Shown: positions 6,713-8,654 of the stretch, in pieces
Layout: each line of letters begins with the position of its first letter
How positions within the stretch are numbered: the stretch's first letter is position 1
Position numbers and translations under genes: made by a program
Assembly (NCBI GenBank): GCA_002697505.1
Contig: NZWA01000039.1
Span: forward strand, 59,733 to 68,386
DNA length: 8,654 bases
Direction: 5' to 3'
Origin: Flavobacteriales bacterium
GTDB lineage: Bacteria > Bacteroidota > Bacteroidia > Flavobacteriales > BACL11
Notes under the pieces: generated by a model
Told to the model about the DNA's origin: nothing
Database searches by the model: none
Seen by the model: the letters and a program-made list of their open reading frames with translations, nothing else

Positions 6713-6750
6713 CACCGTTTAATCAAATATTAATTAAAACTAAATTTATA

Positions 6751-8654
6751 ATGGAATTCATAATAAGTTATTTACCTCTATTTGGAATATTTGCCCTCTT
6801 GTTTGTTTTTTGGAAAAACTCTTGGGTTGCTAAGCAAGAAGAAGGAGATGAAAAAATGTCAAGAATTGCAAAAAATATTGCTGATGGTGCAATGTCTTTT
6901 TTAAAAGCAGAATACAAATTGTTATCAGTATTTGTATTAGCAGTTTCAGTTTTACTATACTTTAAAGGAACTGCTGAAGCAAATTCTAATGGATTAGTTG
7001 CTGTTTCTTTTATAGTTGGAGCTATATGCTCAGCGTTAGCAGGTTTCATAGGAATGAAGGTGGCAACCAAAGCAAACGTCAGAACTACAAATGCTGCTAG
7101 AAATTCTTTAGGAAAAGCATTAGAAGTAGCATTCTCGGGTGGTGCTGTAATGGGTCTTGGTGTGGTTGGCTTAGGAGTTTTAGGATTAAGTTCATTATTT
7201 ATGATTTACCAAGGAATATGGGAAAACAATTTGGAAATGGTTTTAAATGTTCTTTCTGGATTTTCATTAGGAGCATCATCTATTGCTTTATTTGCTAGAG
7301 TTGGAGGTGGAATATATACTAAAGCTGCTGACGTTGGCGCAGATTTAGTAGGAAAAGTAGAAGCCGGAATTCCAGAAGATCATCCTTTAAATCCTGCAAC
7401 TATTGCTGATAATGTTGGTGATAATGTTGGTGATGTAGCAGGTATGGGAGCAGATTTATTTGAATCTTACGTTGGCTCCATAATTGGAACAATGGTTCTA
7501 GGAGCAGTATATGCAACTCTTCCAGAGTTTCAATCAGCTTTTAATGGATTAGGAGCTGTTTATTTACCATTAGCACTCGCAGCTGTAGGTATAATAATGT
7601 CAATTATTGGAACTTTTTTTGTTAGAGTAAATGATGGAGGATCTCCTCACAAAGCTTTGAATATTGGAGAATTTGGATCCGCAGGACTCATGTTAGTAGC
7701 ATCTTATTTTATTATTAACGCAATGCTACCAAATTCATGGGTTGAATCTGGTCAAACTTATACTGCGATGGGTGTTTTTTGGGCAACTATTGCCGGATTA
7801 GTTGCTGGATTACTTGTAGGAAAAGTAACAGAGTACTACACTGGTACAGGAACTAAGCCTGTAACTTCAATTGTTGAACAATCTGAAACTGGATCAGCAA
7901 CTAATATTATTGCTGGATTAGGAGTTGGGATGATGTCAACTGCTATACCAATTATTTTAATTGCAGCAGCTATTTTGGTTTCTCACGAATTTGCTGGCTT
8001 ATATGGTATTGCGATTGCTGCGGTTGGAATGTTAGCAAATACTGGTATACAGTTAGCTGTTGATGCTTATGGACCAATTTCTGATAACGCTGGCGGTATT
8101 GCTGAAATGGCTGAGTTACCTGCAGAAGTAAGAGAAAGAACAGATAAGTTAGATGCAGTAGGTAATACAACAGCTGCAATTGGAAAAGGTTTTGCTATAG
8201 CATCAGCTGCTTTAACTGCATTAGCATTATTTGCCGCTTTTATGAAAACCGCCGGAATTACATCTATTGATGTGTCTCAACCAGATATAATGGCGGGGTT
8301 GTTAATTGGAGGAATGTTACCTTTTGTATTTTCTGCACTCTCAATGAATGCTGTTGGAAGAGCTGCTATGGCTATGATTGAAGAAGTAAGAAGACAGTTT
8401 AGAGACATACCTGCACTTAAATCAGCATTGGAAGTAATGAGAAAATACAATTCTGACATGACTAAGGCCTCAGCAGCTGACAGAAAAATATTTGATGCAG
8501 CCGATGGTGTTGCTGAATATGATAAATGTGTTGAAATTTCAACTAACGCATCAATTAAAGAAATGGTATTTCCAGGTCTTTTAGCTATTGTTGTTCCAGT
8601 AATTGTTGGTTTTGGTGGAAAATGGTTTGGTATTGGAGGTGCTGAAATGCTAGG
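6751..8654 (+). CDS. hppA: Membrane-bound ion-translocating pyrophosphatase, K+-dependent type (3' end beyond window)
   Basis: The gene runs in frame for 634 codons from the ATG at 6751 to the window edge with no stop. The enzyme hydrolyses pyrophosphate at the cytoplasmic face of the inner membrane and pumps H+ and/or Na+ outward. The catalytic signature is KAADVGADLVGKVE at 191-204 (Asp194, Asp198), then PEDH at 208-211 and DNVGDNVGD at 220-228 (Asp220, Asp224, Asp228), all matching PPi/Mg2+ ligands of the family. GNTTAAIGKG at 471-480 has Ala475 and Gly478 where K+-independent enzymes have Lys and Thr, so it should need K+. Glu238 in ADLFES sits at the position of the ion-gate Glu246 of the Thermotoga Na+ pump. 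This does not settle which ion is pumped. Many hydrophobic helices are visible (for example 4-21, 54-71, 270-290, 385-410). An in-frame stop at 6691-6693 and no intervening ATG support this start. The missing C-terminal part carries the last PPi-binding lysine and aspartates. Confidence 0.97.
   Translation, partial: MEFIISYLPLFGIFALLFVFWKNSWVAKQEEGDEKMSRIAKNIADGAMSFLKAEYKLLSVFVLAVSVLLYFKGTAEANSNGLVAVSFIVGAICSALAGFIGMKVATKANVRTTNAARNSLGKALEVAFSGGAVMGLGVVGLGVLGLSSLFMIYQGIWENNLEMVLNVLSGFSLGASSIALFARVGGGIYTKAADVGADLVGKVEAGIPEDHPLNPATIADNVGDNVGDVAGMGADLFESYVGSIIGTMVLGAVYATLPEFQSAFNGLGAVYLPLALAAVGIIMSIIGTFFVRVNDGGSPHKALNIGEFGSAGLMLVASYFIINAMLPNSWVESGQTYTAMGVFWATIAGLVAGLLVGKVTEYYTGTGTKPVTSIVEQSETGSATNIIAGLGVGMMSTAIPIILIAAAILVSHEFAGLYGIAIAAVGMLANTGIQLAVDAYGPISDNAGGIAEMAELPAEVRERTDKLDAVGNTTAAIGKGFAIASAALTALALFAAFMKTAGITSIDVSQPDIMAGLLIGGMLPFVFSALSMNAVGRAAMAMIEEVRRQFRDIPALKSALEVMRKYNSDMTKASAADRKIFDAADGVAEYDKCVEISTNASIKEMVFPGLLAIVVPVIVGFGGKWFGIGGAEML

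Noticed and set aside
6730..6737. TTAATTAA palindrome just upstream of hppA
   Set aside because: An 8-base AT-only palindrome is expected by chance in such AT-rich DNA and would lie in the transcribed leader with no further support.
7408..7434. Perfect 12-base tandem repeat (GATAATGTTGGT twice, then GAT)
   Set aside because: It encodes the conserved DNVGDNVGD active-site motif of the pyrophosphatase, so the repeat is explained by protein function and is not a separate DNA element.
6768..8459. Minus-strand open frames opposite hppA (6768-7070, 7970-8179, 8277-8459)
   Set aside because: They are shadows of the large hppA frame. The one at 7970-8179 is low complexity (Leu, Gln, Tyr), as expected from antisense of Ala/Gly/Ile-rich membrane helices.
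1..8654. Search for a defence system, mobile element, CRISPR array, tRNA or rRNA
   Set aside because: No transposase, integrase, inverted terminal repeats, spaced direct repeats, cloverleaf or rRNA-like sequence was seen. Nearly all of the window is accounted for by nine metabolic or transport genes.

Overview
The window is AT-rich DNA, densely packed with genes, and looks like a chromosomal segment from the Bacteroidota, most likely a marine or otherwise streamlined flavobacterium. Four things point there: a Bacteroidota-type -7 promoter box (TAnnTTTG) upstream of the rightward gene, no obvious Shine-Dalgarno sequences before start codons, a bifunctional nuclease of the Bacteroidota BFN-plus-UVR form, and a nucleoside transporter with an extra N-terminal exported domain. 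The assignment rests on recognition, not on a database search.

Minus strand, 6578 down to 1: eight genes lie head to tail with gaps of 2 to 11 bases or 4-base ATGA overlaps, so they probably form one transcription unit. In order of transcription they are etfB, etfA, a bifunctional nuclease (DUF151/BFN plus UVR), a CNT-family nucleoside transporter with an N-terminal lipocalin-like domain, thyA, a lysine 6-dehydrogenase/saccharopine dehydrogenase-family oxidoreductase, folA, and the start of a lipoprotein gene that runs off the left edge.

Divergent intergenic region, 6579-6750 (172 bases): this is the only sizeable non-coding stretch. It holds a good candidate promoter for the rightward gene, a weaker one for the etf operon, and a short AT-only inverted repeat. 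I see no RNA gene in it.

Plus strand, 6751 to the right edge: the first 634 codons of hppA, a membrane-bound ion-pumping pyrophosphatase. Its residues at the potassium-dependence site are of the K+-dependent type. The gene has no stop in the window; its C-terminal part lies beyond the edge.

How the genes fit together: ThyA makes dTMP and releases dihydrofolate, FolA recycles the dihydrofolate, and the transporter imports nucleosides, so three of the eight products serve thymidylate and nucleoside supply. EtfAB collects electrons from flavin dehydrogenases. The lysine-dehydrogenase-like enzyme could feed a lysine breakdown route that ends at an ETF-linked acyl-CoA dehydrogenase, but that link is inference. 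I found no mobile element, CRISPR array, tRNA, rRNA or defence island, and no convincing evidence of an undescribed system. The most unusual points are the composition of the operon, the fusion architecture of the transporter, and the dehydrogenase placed between thyA and folA.
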